Shown: positions 1-7,896 of the stretch, one piece after another
Layout: each line of letters starts with the position of its first letter
Numbering within the stretch: the first letter of the stretch is position 1
Assembly: GCA_029237735.1 (NCBI GenBank)
Contig: JAQZBU010000045.1
Span: 1-36,263 of the forward strand
Origin: Ramlibacter sp.
GTDB taxonomy: Bacteria > Pseudomonadota > Gammaproteobacteria > Burkholderiales > Burkholderiaceae_C
DNA: 36,263 bases
Direction: 5' to 3'
Translations under genes and position numbers: made by a program
Notes under the pieces: generated by a model
Database searches by the model: none
Told to the model about the DNA's origin: nothing
The model's input: the letters and a program-made list of their open reading frames with translations, nothing else

Positions 1-2
1 TG

Positions 3-1016
3 CAGCTGCAGAACCTCAGCGAGTCGAACGCGCGGCGGATGTCCGAGGTGCGCGGAACGCTGGAGGCGCAGCTGGCCATCCTGCAGCAGACCAACACCGC
101 CAAGCTCGACGAGATGCGAAAAACGGTCGACGAGAAACTGCAGACCACGCTCGAGACGCGCCTGGGCGAGAGTTTCAAGCAGGTCGCAGACCGGCTGGAG
201 CAGGTTCACAAGGGCTTGGGCGAGATGCAGACGCTGGCGCAGGGCGTCGGCGACCTGCAGCGCGTGCTGACCAACGTCAAGACGCGCGGCATGTTCGGCG
301 AAGTGCAGCTTGAAGCCCTGCTGGAACAAGTTTTGACGACCGAGCAGTACGGCAAACAGGTGGAGACGAAACCCCGCAGCAATCAGCGCGTGGACTTCGC
401 GATCCGCTTTCCTGGCCGCAGCGCCGACGGTACTCCCGTGTGGCTGCCGGTGGATGCCAAGTTTCCGCGCGACGATTACGAGCGCCTGCTGGACGCGCAG
501 GACCGCGCCGACCCGGCTGCCGCCGACATTGCCGCGCGCGCGCTGGAGGCTCGCATCCGTACCGAGGCGAAATCGATCGCGGACAGCTACCTGTGCCCGC
601 CGCAGACCACGGATTTCGCCATCCTTTTCCTGCCGATCGAGAGCCTCTACGCCGAAGTCCTGCGCCGCCCCGGCCTGATGGACAGCTTGCAGCGCGACTA
701 CCGGGTCACGCTGGCCGGCCCGACGACGTTGCTTGCGATGCTCAACAGCCTCCACATGGGATTTCGTACGCTGGCACTGGAGCAGCAGGCTTCGGAAGTG
801 TGGAAGGTACTGGGGGCCGTCAAGACAGAATTCGAGCGCTATGGCACCTGGGTCGAGAAAATCCGCGAACAAGTGCGCAAGGCGTCCGATACGCTGGAAA
901 CCGCGACCACCCGCACCAACCAGATGCGGCGCGCGCTGAAGGTCGTGGAAGCGCTGCCAGAAGCCCAGGCGCAGGCGCTCCTGCCGCCGCTGGCCGAAGG
1001 GGATGATTCGGTTTGA
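3..1016 (+). CDS. rmuC: DNA recombination protein RmuC (5' end outside window)
   Basis: RmuC-family protein, a predicted nuclease-like factor that limits DNA inversions and rearrangements at short inverted repeats. The frame is open from base 3, so the true start lies upstream; 338 codons are visible against roughly 450-500 residues in the family, so the N-terminal membrane anchor and part of the coiled coil are missing here. The first visible part is a Gln/Glu-rich coiled coil. The family core follows, with the signature [20 protein letters not shown], then VDAKFPRDDYERL and the FLPIESLYAEVL stretch. The C-terminus is again helical. The stop overlaps the start of the MFS gene (TGATG), so the two are probably translationally coupled. 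Family assignment is firm; the biochemical activity is only inferred in the literature. Confidence 0.93.
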   Translation, partial: QLQNLSESNARRMSEVRGTLEAQLAILQQTNTAKLDEMRKTVDEKLQTTLETRLGESFKQVADRLEQVHKGLGEMQTLAQGVGDLQRVLTNVKTRGMFGEVQLEALLEQVLTTEQYGKQVETKPRSNQRVDFAIRFPGRSADGTPVWLPVDAKFPRDDYERLLDAQDRADPAAADIAARALEARIRTEAKSIADSYLCPPQTTDFAILFLPIESLYAEVLRRPGLMDSLQRDYRVTLAGPTTLLAMLNSLHMGFRTLALEQQASEVWKVLGAVKTEFERYGTWVEKIREQVRKASDTLETATTRTNQMRRALKVVEALPEAQAQALLPPLAEGDDSV

Positions 1017-2176
1017 TGGCCGGCGGACTCAGTCCTGAACTCGCTCGCCTGATCGCCGGTCAAATCTTCCTGCACGCCTGCATGGCGGGCACACGCATGG
1101 CGGCGCCGCTCCTGGCGCTGCGCCAGGGTTACAGCGAAGCGGCGGTGGGTGTGCTGCTGGCGCTGTACGCGTTGACGCAGGTCTTCCTGGCCCTGCCGGC
1201 GGGCCGCTTCGCCGACCGCCACGGGCTCAAGCGTCCGATGACACTGTCCGTCATTGCCGCGACACTCGGTGCCGGCCTCGCGGTGGCTTTCCCCGTGTTC
1301 CCGGTGCTGTGCGCGAGTGCATTGCTCACCGGCGGTGCAACCGGCGCCGCATCGATCGCATTGCAGCGCCATGTCGGCCGCGCCGCCGAGAACCCGACGC
1401 AGCTCAAGCAGGTGTTCTCATGGTTGGCGATCGGACCGGCAGTGTCCAACTTCATCGGGCCGTTCTTCGCAGGACTGATGATCGATCATGCGGGGTTCCG
1501 CCCGGCGTTCCTGTTGATGGCCGCGTTTCCACTGGTGGGCTGGTTCTGGGTGCAGTCCACCAAAGAACTTCCACCGGAAGCGCGCACCGCGAGCCACCCT
1601 CACGGCCCGGCCTGGAACCTGGTCCGCGAGCCCATGTTCCGCCGGTTGCTGCTGGTCAACTGGCTGCTGGCCTCGTGCTGGGATGTACACACCTTCGTGG
1701 TGCCTGTGCTGGGCCACGAACGCGGGATGTCGGCCTCGGTCATCGGCACCATCCTCGGTGGCTTCGCGGTCGCGGCCGCGCTCGTGCGCGTGCTGCTGCC
1801 CATGATCGCTGCCTACCTGAAGGAATGGGCGCTGATCTCGGGCGCCATGGCAGCCACCGCCGTGTTGTTCGCGATCTACCCGTTCCTGCATTCGGCGCTG
1901 GCCATGGGCCTTTGCTCGGTGCTGCTTGGCGTCGCACTGGGGACGGTGCAGCCGATGATCATGAGCACCTTGCACCAGATCACACCCGAGGCGCGCCATG
2001 GCGAGGCGATCGCGCTGCGAATCATGGCCATCAACGCATCGAGCGTCGCCATGCCCCTGCTGTTCGGCGTCGCGGGGGCGGTGATCGGCATCTCAGGCGT
2101 GTTCTGGGCGGTGGGGCTGGCTGTCGGCGCGGGCACCCGGCTGGCGGTCGGCCTCAAAGGCGATAGAACCCCTTGA
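1016..2176 (+). CDS. Major facilitator superfamily transporter
   Basis: Inner-membrane permease of about 386 residues with roughly twelve hydrophobic segments, the MFS_1 size and pattern. The loop between helices 2 and 3 carries a recognisable MFS motif A (GRFADRHGLKRPM). ATG at 1016 is chosen because it overlaps the rmuC stop as TGATG; a TTG one codon earlier is possible but less likely. The substrate cannot be read from the sequence; drug or metabolite efflux is the usual guess for such single-gene members. Its 3' end overlaps the convergent LOG-family gene by 23 bp, so there is no room for a separate terminator. Confidence 0.85.
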   Translation: MAGGLSPELARLIAGQIFLHACMAGTRMAAPLLALRQGYSEAAVGVLLALYALTQVFLALPAGRFADRHGLKRPMTLSVIAATLGAGLAVAFPVFPVLCASALLTGGATGAASIALQRHVGRAAENPTQLKQVFSWLAIGPAVSNFIGPFFAGLMIDHAGFRPAFLLMAAFPLVGWFWVQSTKELPPEARTASHPHGPAWNLVREPMFRRLLLVNWLLASCWDVHTFVVPVLGHERGMSASVIGTILGGFAVAAALVRVLLPMIAAYLKEWALISGAMAATAVLFAIYPFLHSALAMGLCSVLLGVALGTVQPMIMSTLHQITPEARHGEAIALRIMAINASSVAMPLLFGVAGAVIGISGVFWAVGLAVGAGTRLAVGLKGDRTP

Positions 2177-3020
2177 TGATCTCCCACGCGGCCTCGGGCT
2201 CGTCCGCGTATTGGAATAGATCGAGATCGGCCGCGGAGATCACGCCTTCCTCAATCAGCACGTCGAAGTTCACCAGGCGTTTCCAGTAGTCCGATCCGAA
2301 CAGGACGATGGGCACCTGCTTGGCCTTGCGGGTCTGCACGAGCGTGATCACCTCGAACAGCTCGTCCAGCGTGCCGAAGCCCCCGGGGAACGCCACGAGT
2401 GCCTTGGCCCGCATCATGAAGTGCATCTTGCGCAGCGCGAAGTAGTGGAACTTGAATGAGAGCGCGGGCGTGACGTACGGGTTGGCGCTTTCCTCCATCG
2501 GCAAGGCGATCGACAGGCCCACGCTCACGCCATCGCCCTCGTAGGCGCCCCGGTTGGCAGCCTGCATGATGCCGGGACCGCCGCCGGTGCAGATAAACAG
2601 CATGTCCTCGGGGTCCTTGCCTGCGCTGAACTGCGCCACCAGCTTGCCGAAGGCGCGTGCTTTCTCGTAGTAATGGGCGTTGCGCGCCAGGGCCCGCGCA
2701 CGGCCGACCAGCGCCTCGTCGCCGCTGGCTTCGGCCGCCGAGACCAGGGACGCGGATTCTTCCTCACTGCGAAAGCGCGCACTGCCGAAAACGACGATGG
2801 TGTTCTCGATGCCCATCGCCTGCTGCTCGAGGTCGGGCTTCAGCAGCTCAAGCTGGAAGCGGATGCCCCGGGTCTCGCGGCGCAGTAGAAATTCCGGGTC
2901 GGCGAAAGCGAGGCGGCTGGCGTCCGGGTCCAGCGGCAGGCCGGCACTGGAGTGGGCCTGCAGCGTTGCCCAGGCATCGGCCAGGCGGCGGTCATGAATG
3001 TTGCGGGTGGAGGAAGCCAT
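2154..3020 (-). CDS. LOG-family protein (TIGR00730), nucleotide 5'-monophosphate phosphoribohydrolase
   Basis: 288-residue member of the LOG / lysine decarboxylase-like Rossmann family. Relatives cleave the N-glycosidic bond of cytokinin nucleotides or of AMP and other purine nucleotides, releasing base and ribose 5-phosphate. The diagnostic motifs are both present: GGGPGIMQAANRGA in the middle, and PGGFGTLDELFE about 70 residues later, which supplies the catalytic Arg/Glu environment with the upstream MHFMMRAKAL. The N-terminal 90 residues are an extension typical of the longer proteobacterial type. It is cytoplasmic. It is last in a minus-strand run after the AEC permease (73-bp gap). A -10-like CAGAAT ends 6 nt before ATG and no Shine-Dalgarno is visible, so it may have its own leaderless promoter. 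True substrate unknown. Confidence 0.88.
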   Translation of the reverse strand: MASSTRNIHDRRLADAWATLQAHSSAGLPLDPDASRLAFADPEFLLRRETRGIRFQLELLKPDLEQQAMGIENTIVVFGSARFRSEEESASLVSAAEASGDEALVGRARALARNAHYYEKARAFGKLVAQFSAGKDPEDMLFICTGGGPGIMQAANRGAYEGDGVSVGLSIALPMEESANPYVTPALSFKFHYFALRKMHFMMRAKALVAFPGGFGTLDELFEVITLVQTRKAKQVPIVLFGSDYWKRLVNFDVLIEEGVISAADLDLFQYADEPEAAWEIIKGFYRL

Positions 3021-3026
3021 GCCGTT

Positions 3027-3032
3027 ATTCTG
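3027..3032 (-). promoter_or_regulatory. Possible -10 element for a leaderless LOG-gene transcript
   Basis: CAGAAT on the minus strand ends six bases before the ATG at 3020. A weak TTCAAA lies 18 bp upstream. There is no Shine-Dalgarno between them. It matches A2, A4, A5 and T6 of TATAAT and repeats an arrangement seen at five other genes here. Confidence 0.35.
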
Positions 3033-3093
3033 CGGCCAATCGGGGGCAGATTTGAACCAGAAGGTGGGCCGGGCGACCAGTGTCCCTGAAACA

Positions 3094-3972
3094 CTACAGG
3101 GCGAGCGCGAGGGCCAGCGGCACGAACAGCACTGCCAGCACGTTGCCCAGCAGGATCATCGCGGCAACTTTCTCCGGCTCCTGGCGATAGCGCTCCGCGA
3201 GCAGGAACTGCATCACGGCGGGCGGCAGCGAACTAAACAGGATCAACTGGCCCCTGGAGGCTCCCGCCAGATCCAGCGCCCAGGCCAGCGGCAAGGCGAT
3301 CGCCAGCCCGATCACGGGCCGCGCGAAAGCGCCCAGCAGGCCGCGCGGCACGTCGCGCCGTTGCAATGCCGTGAGGCGCACGCCAAGCGCGAACAGCATC
3401 AGCGGCAACATTGCCTCGCCCATGATTTTCAGGCCCGTGAACAGCACGTCCGGCGGGCGAACGCCGGTGGCCGCGCTCGCGAAGCCGAGGGCCGTCGCGA
3501 TCATCAAGGGGCTCAGGAGCAGGTCGCGCGTACGCGCATGCGCGCTGGTGATGCGCGCCCCCAGCGAAAAGTGGATCAGGTTGCTGATCGAGAAGAGCGC
3601 TACGGCGGCGCCGAAGTTCTCGGGGCCGAATGCAAGCAGCGCGAGCGGCAGGCCCATGTTGCCGCAGTTGTTGAACATCACCACCGGCACCAGAGTGCGC
3701 GGCTGCGTGTGGGTGCCACGCGCCACCAGCCAGGCCGCCAATCCGCTGACGAGGATCAGCAAGGCGCCGCCAAGAAGCAGCACGGCGTGGTCGCCGAGGC
3801 GGAAATCCTTGGCCGCCAGCGCGGAATAGACGAGTGCCGGGGCAAGCACGTCCAGCACGATGCGGTTGAACGACGTGAGGTCCGGCCGTGCCCGGCGGCC
3901 GTAGAAGAAACCCACCGCCACGATGAAGATCACCGGCACGATGACCTGTGCGATGCGCAGCGCGAGATCCAT
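3094..3972 (-). CDS. AEC-family (auxin efflux carrier-like) permease
   Basis: 292-residue inner-membrane transporter of the AEC family (PF03547), which exports or imports organic anions such as malate or malonate in bacteria. The protein is almost wholly hydrophobic, with about ten predicted segments. The central NCGNMGLPLALLAFG stretch is the family's conserved helix-breaking Asn/Gly region, and the C-terminal half ends in SSLPPAVMQFLLAERYRQ, also typical. I place the start at the ATG at 3972, giving MDLALRIAQVIVP, because it overlaps the stop of the upstream DUF3445 gene as TGATG; the open frame continues further upstream but reads as low-complexity shadow sequence. Transcribed with DUF3445. 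Substrate not determinable. Confidence 0.88.
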   Translation of the reverse strand: MDLALRIAQVIVPVIFIVAVGFFYGRRARPDLTSFNRIVLDVLAPALVYSALAAKDFRLGDHAVLLLGGALLILVSGLAAWLVARGTHTQPRTLVPVVMFNNCGNMGLPLALLAFGPENFGAAVALFSISNLIHFSLGARITSAHARTRDLLLSPLMIATALGFASAATGVRPPDVLFTGLKIMGEAMLPLMLFALGVRLTALQRRDVPRGLLGAFARPVIGLAIALPLAWALDLAGASRGQLILFSSLPPAVMQFLLAERYRQEPEKVAAMILLGNVLAVLFVPLALALAL

Positions 3973-4760
3973 CAGGCGCGGGCCTGCAACCAGCGCAGCA
4001 GTGGATCGCGTGCCGCTGCCAGATTCTTGTAATCCAGCACTGCCGGCGACATGGAGGCCAGCGAGTCGTGCAGTCGTTGCGCCTTGTCGCCCGGCTGAGC
4101 GGCCTCGGTCAGCGGCTGCAGCATGACCCGGATCGAGAACACGGCCTGCCGCGTGCCCTGTCCTACCGGAAAGAACACCTGGCGCTCCGCGCGCAGCCAG
4201 CACTGCCGCGCAAAGGCTTCGGGGTCATGAGCCGATGGCCAGGGCGTGCGCGCATGGCGGCGCGGGTGCTGGTCGTGGCGTGCCGATGGACTGATGGTCC
4301 ATACCCAGCGCTCCCAGCAATCGCCGCCCGTCGCCAGGGCCACCAGCTGGCGCGACGCCGCCAGCAGTGCGGCGTTATCTGCGACCGGCGCGTGCAGCGC
4401 GGCAAAATCCAGGCCCAGCTTGTCCTCGGGCGCCCAGTGCGAAGGCACGCAGACGCACAGCCAGGGGAGGGTGCCGTCCGCTCCGTCCAGGACTGCGAAA
4501 TCTTCTTCGAAAGCCAGTTCCAGCGCGGTCTCTGAAGGGCGCCACCCAGTCCCCTGCGCGGCGATCGCCTGCAGGACCGGGCCGGGATCGAAGCCAGCAG
4601 CCGCATGGCGCGACTGGCCGGCAACCATGACAGCGAGCTTCTCGGCGTGCAGGGCAGACTCGGCCGCGAGCGGTGTTAGCCGAACCGCGTCCGCGGCCAC
4701 ACGGCGCAGGCCGGGCTGCATGCGGAAAGGGACGGCGATCTGCGCGAAATCGAAATCCAT
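3972..4760 (-). CDS. DUF3445 / heme-dependent oxidative N-demethylase-like protein
   Basis: 262-residue protein resembling the DUF3445 family (PF11927), which includes heme-dependent oxidative N-demethylase-type proteins. Family-like features are the N-terminal IAVPFRMQPGLRRV, the central LVALATGGDCWERW stretch followed by the HDQHPRRHA region, and the C-terminal WLRAERQVFFPV followed by FSIRVML, matching the usual RxERQTLxRLP...FTIRTYL block. The start is ATG 4760; a TTG two codons earlier is possible but would lie within the T-tract. The ATG is only five bases past the U-tract of the efp terminator and has no Shine-Dalgarno, so expression must come from read-through or an unseen promoter. 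Substrate unknown. Fairly sure of family, not of activity. Confidence 0.72.
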   Translation of the reverse strand: MDFDFAQIAVPFRMQPGLRRVAADAVRLTPLAAESALHAEKLAVMVAGQSRHAAAGFDPGPVLQAIAAQGTGWRPSETALELAFEEDFAVLDGADGTLPWLCVCVPSHWAPEDKLGLDFAALHAPVADNAALLAASRQLVALATGGDCWERWVWTISPSARHDQHPRRHARTPWPSAHDPEAFARQCWLRAERQVFFPVGQGTRQAVFSIRVMLQPLTEAAQPGDKAQRLHDSLASMSPAVLDYKNLAAARDPLLRWLQARA

Positions 4761-4764
4761 GGAC

Positions 4765-4794
4765 AAAAAAAGAAAAAGGCTCCTTGCGGAGCCT
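4765..4794 (-). terminator. Rho-independent terminator of efp
   Basis: On the minus strand a perfect 7-bp stem AGGCTCC / GGAGCCT with a 4-nt loop (4777-4794) lies 16 bp after the efp stop. It is followed by TTTTTCTTTTTTT. The tract runs almost into the DUF3445 start codon at 4760. Confidence 0.9.
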
Positions 4795-4810
4795 CATCGT
4801 AGCCGCGCCC

Positions 4811-5365
4811 TCAGACGCGCCTTCTGTACTCGCCGGTGCGCGTGTCGATTTCGACCTTGTCGCCTTGCGCAACGAAAATCGGCACGCCGATCTCGAAGCC
4901 GGTGGCGATCTTGGCGGGCTTGAGCACCTTGCCCGAGGTGTCGCCCTTGACGGCCGGCTCGGTCCAGGTGATTTCGCGCTCCACGCTGGTGGGCAGTTCC
5001 ACCGACAGGGCCTTGCCCTCATAGAACACCACGTCGGCCGGCATGCCGTCCTCGAGGTAGTTCAGCGCGTCACCCATGTTCTCGGCCTCCACTTCGTACT
5101 GGTTGTACTCGGAGTCCATGAAGACATACATCGGGTCGGCGAAATAGGAGTAGGTGCACTCCTTCTTGTCCAGGACGATCTGGTCCATCTTGTCATCGGC
5201 CTTGAACACGACTTCGGTGTTGAAGTTCGCGATCAGGCTCTTGAGCTTCATGCGCACGGTGGCTGCGTTGCGCCCGCCACGGGAATATTCGGTCTTGAGC
5301 ACGACCATCGGGTCCTTGCCGTGCATGATGACGTTGCCGGCGCGGATGTCTTGAGCGATTTTCAT
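4811..5365 (-). CDS. efp: Translation elongation factor P
   Basis: 184-residue EF-P, the tRNA-shaped factor that binds the ribosomal E site and rescues stalling at polyproline stretches. The three beta-barrel domains are complete and the length is normal. The domain I tip reads [13 protein letters not shown] and places Arg at residue 32, the residue that EarP modifies with rhamnose in beta- and some gammaproteobacteria; a lysine would be expected for the EpmA/EpmB type. The matching earP lies 4.5 kb away on the same strand, separated by the eptA module. A strong terminator follows the stop. The upstream gap to PAP2 (5366-5512) should hold the efp promoter, but I see no clear -35/-10 pair; it does contain two imperfect 20-bp direct repeats at 5394-5413 and 5414-5432. 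Confidence 0.98.
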   Translation of the reverse strand: MKIAQDIRAGNVIMHGKDPMVVLKTEYSRGGRNAATVRMKLKSLIANFNTEVVFKADDKMDQIVLDKKECTYSYFADPMYVFMDSEYNQYEVEAENMGDALNYLEDGMPADVVFYEGKALSVELPTSVEREITWTEPAVKGDTSGKVLKPAKIATGFEIGVPIFVAQGDKVEIDTRTGEYRRRV

Positions 5366-5471
5366 AACGATTTAGATAGGTTGGCCGCGCTGCGCGCAAA
5401 GCCCCTTGAAATTGCGCAAAGCCCTGAATTTTAGCGCGTTTTGCCCATAGGGCCCCCGTGAAGCCGCAGAG

Positions 5472-5488
5472 CTTCAGGCTGGCTTAAG
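5472..5488 (+). promoter_or_regulatory. Candidate OmpR/PmrA-type operator upstream of PAP2-eptA
   Basis: CTTCAG, five bases, CTTAAG: two half-sites 11 bp apart, the direct-repeat spacing used by OmpR-family regulators and close to the PmrA box (CTTAAT-N5-CTTAAT). It sits 25 bp before the PAP2 start. A broken regulator of that family is encoded 4 kb away. The site is short, so chance occurrence cannot be excluded. Confidence 0.4.
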
Positions 5489-5512
5489 GGACCGAGGCAC
5501 AGACTCAGGTGC

Positions 5513-6235
5513 ATGGGATTCGTGCAATACGGGATGCGGCATGGCGGCAAGGCGCCGATGGCGGCTGTCTGGCCGTGGACTTTGGGTGCGCTCGGCTTGC
5601 TGCTCGCTTGGGACGCCAGCGGCCTCGACCTCCCGCTGGCGCGGCTGATGGCCGATGGCCGGGGATTCGCGCTGCGCGACAACTGGGTTGCGGCCGTGCT
5701 CCTGCACGACTGGATGCGCCGTGCCGCATTCCTCGGGGGCGCCTGGCTGCTGGTGGGCATCTGGTGGCCCGCAGGCGTGCTACGGCGCTTGTCGCGTGGC
5801 GCGCGCATCAACTGGCTGGCCAGCCTGCTGGTGGGCGTGGCCTTGATCAACCTGCTCAAGTACTCGAGCCGCACCAGCTGCCCCTGGGACCTCACCGAGT
5901 TCGGCGGGGTCGGAACGTACCTCAGCCACTGGGCATGGGGGCGTGCCGATGGAGGCCCCGGCCGGTGCTTTCCGGCCGGCCACGCGTCAGCCGCGTTCGC
6001 CTTTCTTGGCGGCTACTTCGCGCTGCGGCCGGTGTCGCAACCCTTGGCTCGCGCGTGCCTCGGCGTGGTCGCCACGGCCGGAATGGTGCTAGGGGCGGCG
6101 CAGCAGTTGCGGGGCGCGCACTTCATGAGCCATACGCTGTGGACCGCGTGGTTCTGTTGGGTGGCCGCCTGGACGCTGGATGCCGCAGTTCGGTTCGTCG
6201 CCCATGTGCCCCAAAGGGAGGTCGCATGGCGTTGA
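5513..6235 (+). CDS. PAP2-superfamily membrane phosphatase
   Basis: 240-residue integral membrane protein of the type-2 phosphatidic acid phosphatase family, acting on lipid-linked phosphates at the outer face of the inner membrane (PgpB/LpxT-like substrates are the likely range). The three PAP2 motifs are present: LKYSSRTSCPWDL, CFPAGHASAAFAFLGGY, and RGAHFMSHTLWTAW with the catalytic His. The Arg-Pro of motif 1 is replaced by Cys-Pro-Trp, a variant I associate with PAP2 genes next to eptA. About five to six hydrophobic segments. The start is ATG 5513; ATG 5534 is a reasonable alternative because neither has a strong Shine-Dalgarno. The stop overlaps eptA by 10 bp, so the pair is one operon devoted to lipid A or undecaprenyl phosphate headgroup remodelling. 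Confidence 0.87.
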   Translation: MGFVQYGMRHGGKAPMAAVWPWTLGALGLLLAWDASGLDLPLARLMADGRGFALRDNWVAAVLLHDWMRRAAFLGGAWLLVGIWWPAGVLRRLSRGARINWLASLLVGVALINLLKYSSRTSCPWDLTEFGGVGTYLSHWAWGRADGGPGRCFPAGHASAAFAFLGGYFALRPVSQPLARACLGVVATAGMVLGAAQQLRGAHFMSHTLWTAWFCWVAAWTLDAAVRFVAHVPQREVAWR

Positions 6236-7896
6236 CACTCCCCGCCGCGCCCGCGGCACGCGCCCGACCGGCAATGCAGGTCGAAACGCTGCTGCTGTCC
6301 GTTGCGCTCTTCATGATGCTGGCCGGGAACGGCCCGTTCTGGCGGGCGGCGCTCGACCAACGCCCGGGCGCCGAGCCGGCGACGTGGATTTTTGCCTCCG
6401 CGGTCCTCGCGGCATTCACGGCGTTCTACTTCGCGGCCGCGGCGATCGTCGCCAACCGCCACACGGCGAAACCGCTGCTCACGGTTCTGCTCATGGCTTC
6501 GGCGGCGGCGGGCTACTACATGGATCGATATGGGGTGTATTTCGACCGCGCGATGCTGCGCAACGTATTTGCAACCAACGTCAAGGAAGCGGGTGAGCTC
6601 CTGGGCTGGGATCTGGTGTTTCACCTGTTCGTGTGGGGCGTGATTCCCTCGGCGCTGGTCTGGTGGGTGCGGCTGGAGCGCCGGCCTTGGCGTCGCGCAG
6701 CGCTGGTCCGGCTGGGCTGGATCGCGGCGGCGGTGGTGGCAGGCACTGCCAGCCTGGCGCTGGTTTTCGCGGATTTTGCCTCGCTGATGCGAAACCACAG
6801 GGAGGTCAGGCACCTGCTGACTCCCGGGAACGTCGTGGCAGCCAGTATCGGCAATGCATGGGGTCAGGCGAAGCGGCCCAATCAGCCGCGTATTCAGGTC
6901 GGCGCCGATGCGAAGCTCGGGGCCGCATGGCAATCCCGCAAACGACCGACGCTGTTCGTTCTGGTAATTGGCGAAACGGCGAGGGCCCGCGACTTCGCAT
7001 TGAACGGCTACGAGCGTCCCACCACGCCCCGTTTGTCCACCCTGGACGTGGTCAACTTTCCCCATGCGCAGGCATGCGGCACTTCGACCGAAGTGTCCTT
7101 GCCATGCATGTTCTCGGCCTTTGGACGCCGAAACTACGATGAGGAGAAGATCCTCAGCCACGAATCGGTGTTGCATGTGATCGCAAGAGCCGGCTTCAAG
7201 GTGCTGTGGCGCGATAACCAGAGCGGGTGCAAGGGAGTGTGCGACGGCCTGCCCGCCGAGCAGCTGGACCACGCCAACGTGGAAGCGCTGTGCGCGGAAG
7301 GCCAGTGCCTGGACGAAATCCTGCTGCAGGGCGCCGACACGCTGGCACGCGATACGCGGGGCAATCTTTTCCTGGTGCTGCACCAACTGGGCAGTCATGG
7401 GCCTTCGTACTTCAAGCGGTATCCGGCGGTGTTCAAGAAGTTCACCCCGGCGTGCGAGAACGAAGACTTGCGCCATTGCACCCAGGCCGAGATCGTCAAC
7501 GCGTACGACAACTCATTGGTCTATACCGACTTCTTCCTGGGCAAGCTCATCGATTTTCTCGACCGGACCCAGGCCACGCACGACACCGCCATGCTGTATG
7601 TGTCCGACCATGGCGAATCGCTCGGGGAGCGCGGCCTCTACCTGCACGGCGTGCCCCACTCGATCGCACCCGACGTGCAGCTCAACGTACCGTTCGTGAT
7701 GTGGTTATCGCCGGCCTTCCGGCGCGATTTTCACGTGAGCGACAAGTGCATGCGCGCGCACGCCGGGAACCCCGTCAGCCACGACAACCTGTTTCACTCG
7801 CTGCTGGGCGTGCTGGACATCGAAACCACGGCGTACGAACGCGGCATGGACCTGTTCGCGCCGTGCCGCGAGCCTAGCGATGGAACACCACTGTGA
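6226..7896 (+). CDS. eptA: Lipid A phosphoethanolamine transferase (EptA/MCR family)
   Basis: 556-residue inner-membrane enzyme that transfers phosphoethanolamine from phosphatidylethanolamine to lipid A phosphates, lowering affinity for polymyxins. Five N-terminal transmembrane helices (to about residue 190) precede a periplasmic alkaline-phosphatase-like domain. Visible catalytic elements are VIGETARARDF (Zn-ligand Glu), CGTSTEVSLPC with the nucleophile Thr288 between Cys284 and Cys294 (equivalent to Thr285, Cys281 and Cys291 of MCR-1), and SDHGESLGE near the C-terminus. Further Cys pairs suit the family disulfides. ATG 6226 is chosen for its Shine-Dalgarno AGGGAGG five bases upstream; the frame stays open back to 5509 but that part is the PAP2 gene in another frame. 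The end overlaps the convergent sensor kinase by 23 bp. Regulation by the adjacent two-component system is inferred. Confidence 0.95.
   Translation: MALTLPAAPAARARPAMQVETLLLSVALFMMLAGNGPFWRAALDQRPGAEPATWIFASAVLAAFTAFYFAAAAIVANRHTAKPLLTVLLMASAAAGYYMDRYGVYFDRAMLRNVFATNVKEAGELLGWDLVFHLFVWGVIPSALVWWVRLERRPWRRAALVRLGWIAAAVVAGTASLALVFADFASLMRNHREVRHLLTPGNVVAASIGNAWGQAKRPNQPRIQVGADAKLGAAWQSRKRPTLFVLVIGETARARDFALNGYERPTTPRLSTLDVVNFPHAQACGTSTEVSLPCMFSAFGRRNYDEEKILSHESVLHVIARAGFKVLWRDNQSGCKGVCDGLPAEQLDHANVEALCAEGQCLDEILLQGADTLARDTRGNLFLVLHQLGSHGPSYFKRYPAVFKKFTPACENEDLRHCTQAEIVNAYDNSLVYTDFFLGKLIDFLDRTQATHDTAMLYVSDHGESLGERGLYLHGVPHSIAPDVQLNVPFVMWLSPAFRRDFHVSDKCMRAHAGNPVSHDNLFHSLLGVLDIETTAYERGMDLFAPCREPSDGTPL

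Noticed and set aside
5394-5432. Two imperfect 20-bp direct repeats (GCGCAAAGCCC-type) upstream of efp
   Set aside because: Only two short copies with mismatches; no link to a known operator, so not listed as a feature.
6013-7476. 487-codon open frame antisense to PAP2/eptA
   Set aside because: No domain; both sense genes are well supported.
5509-7896. One long 795-codon frame covering PAP2 and eptA
   Set aside because: Its first 240 codons are the PAP2 gene read in another frame; EptA similarity and a good Shine-Dalgarno begin at 6226.
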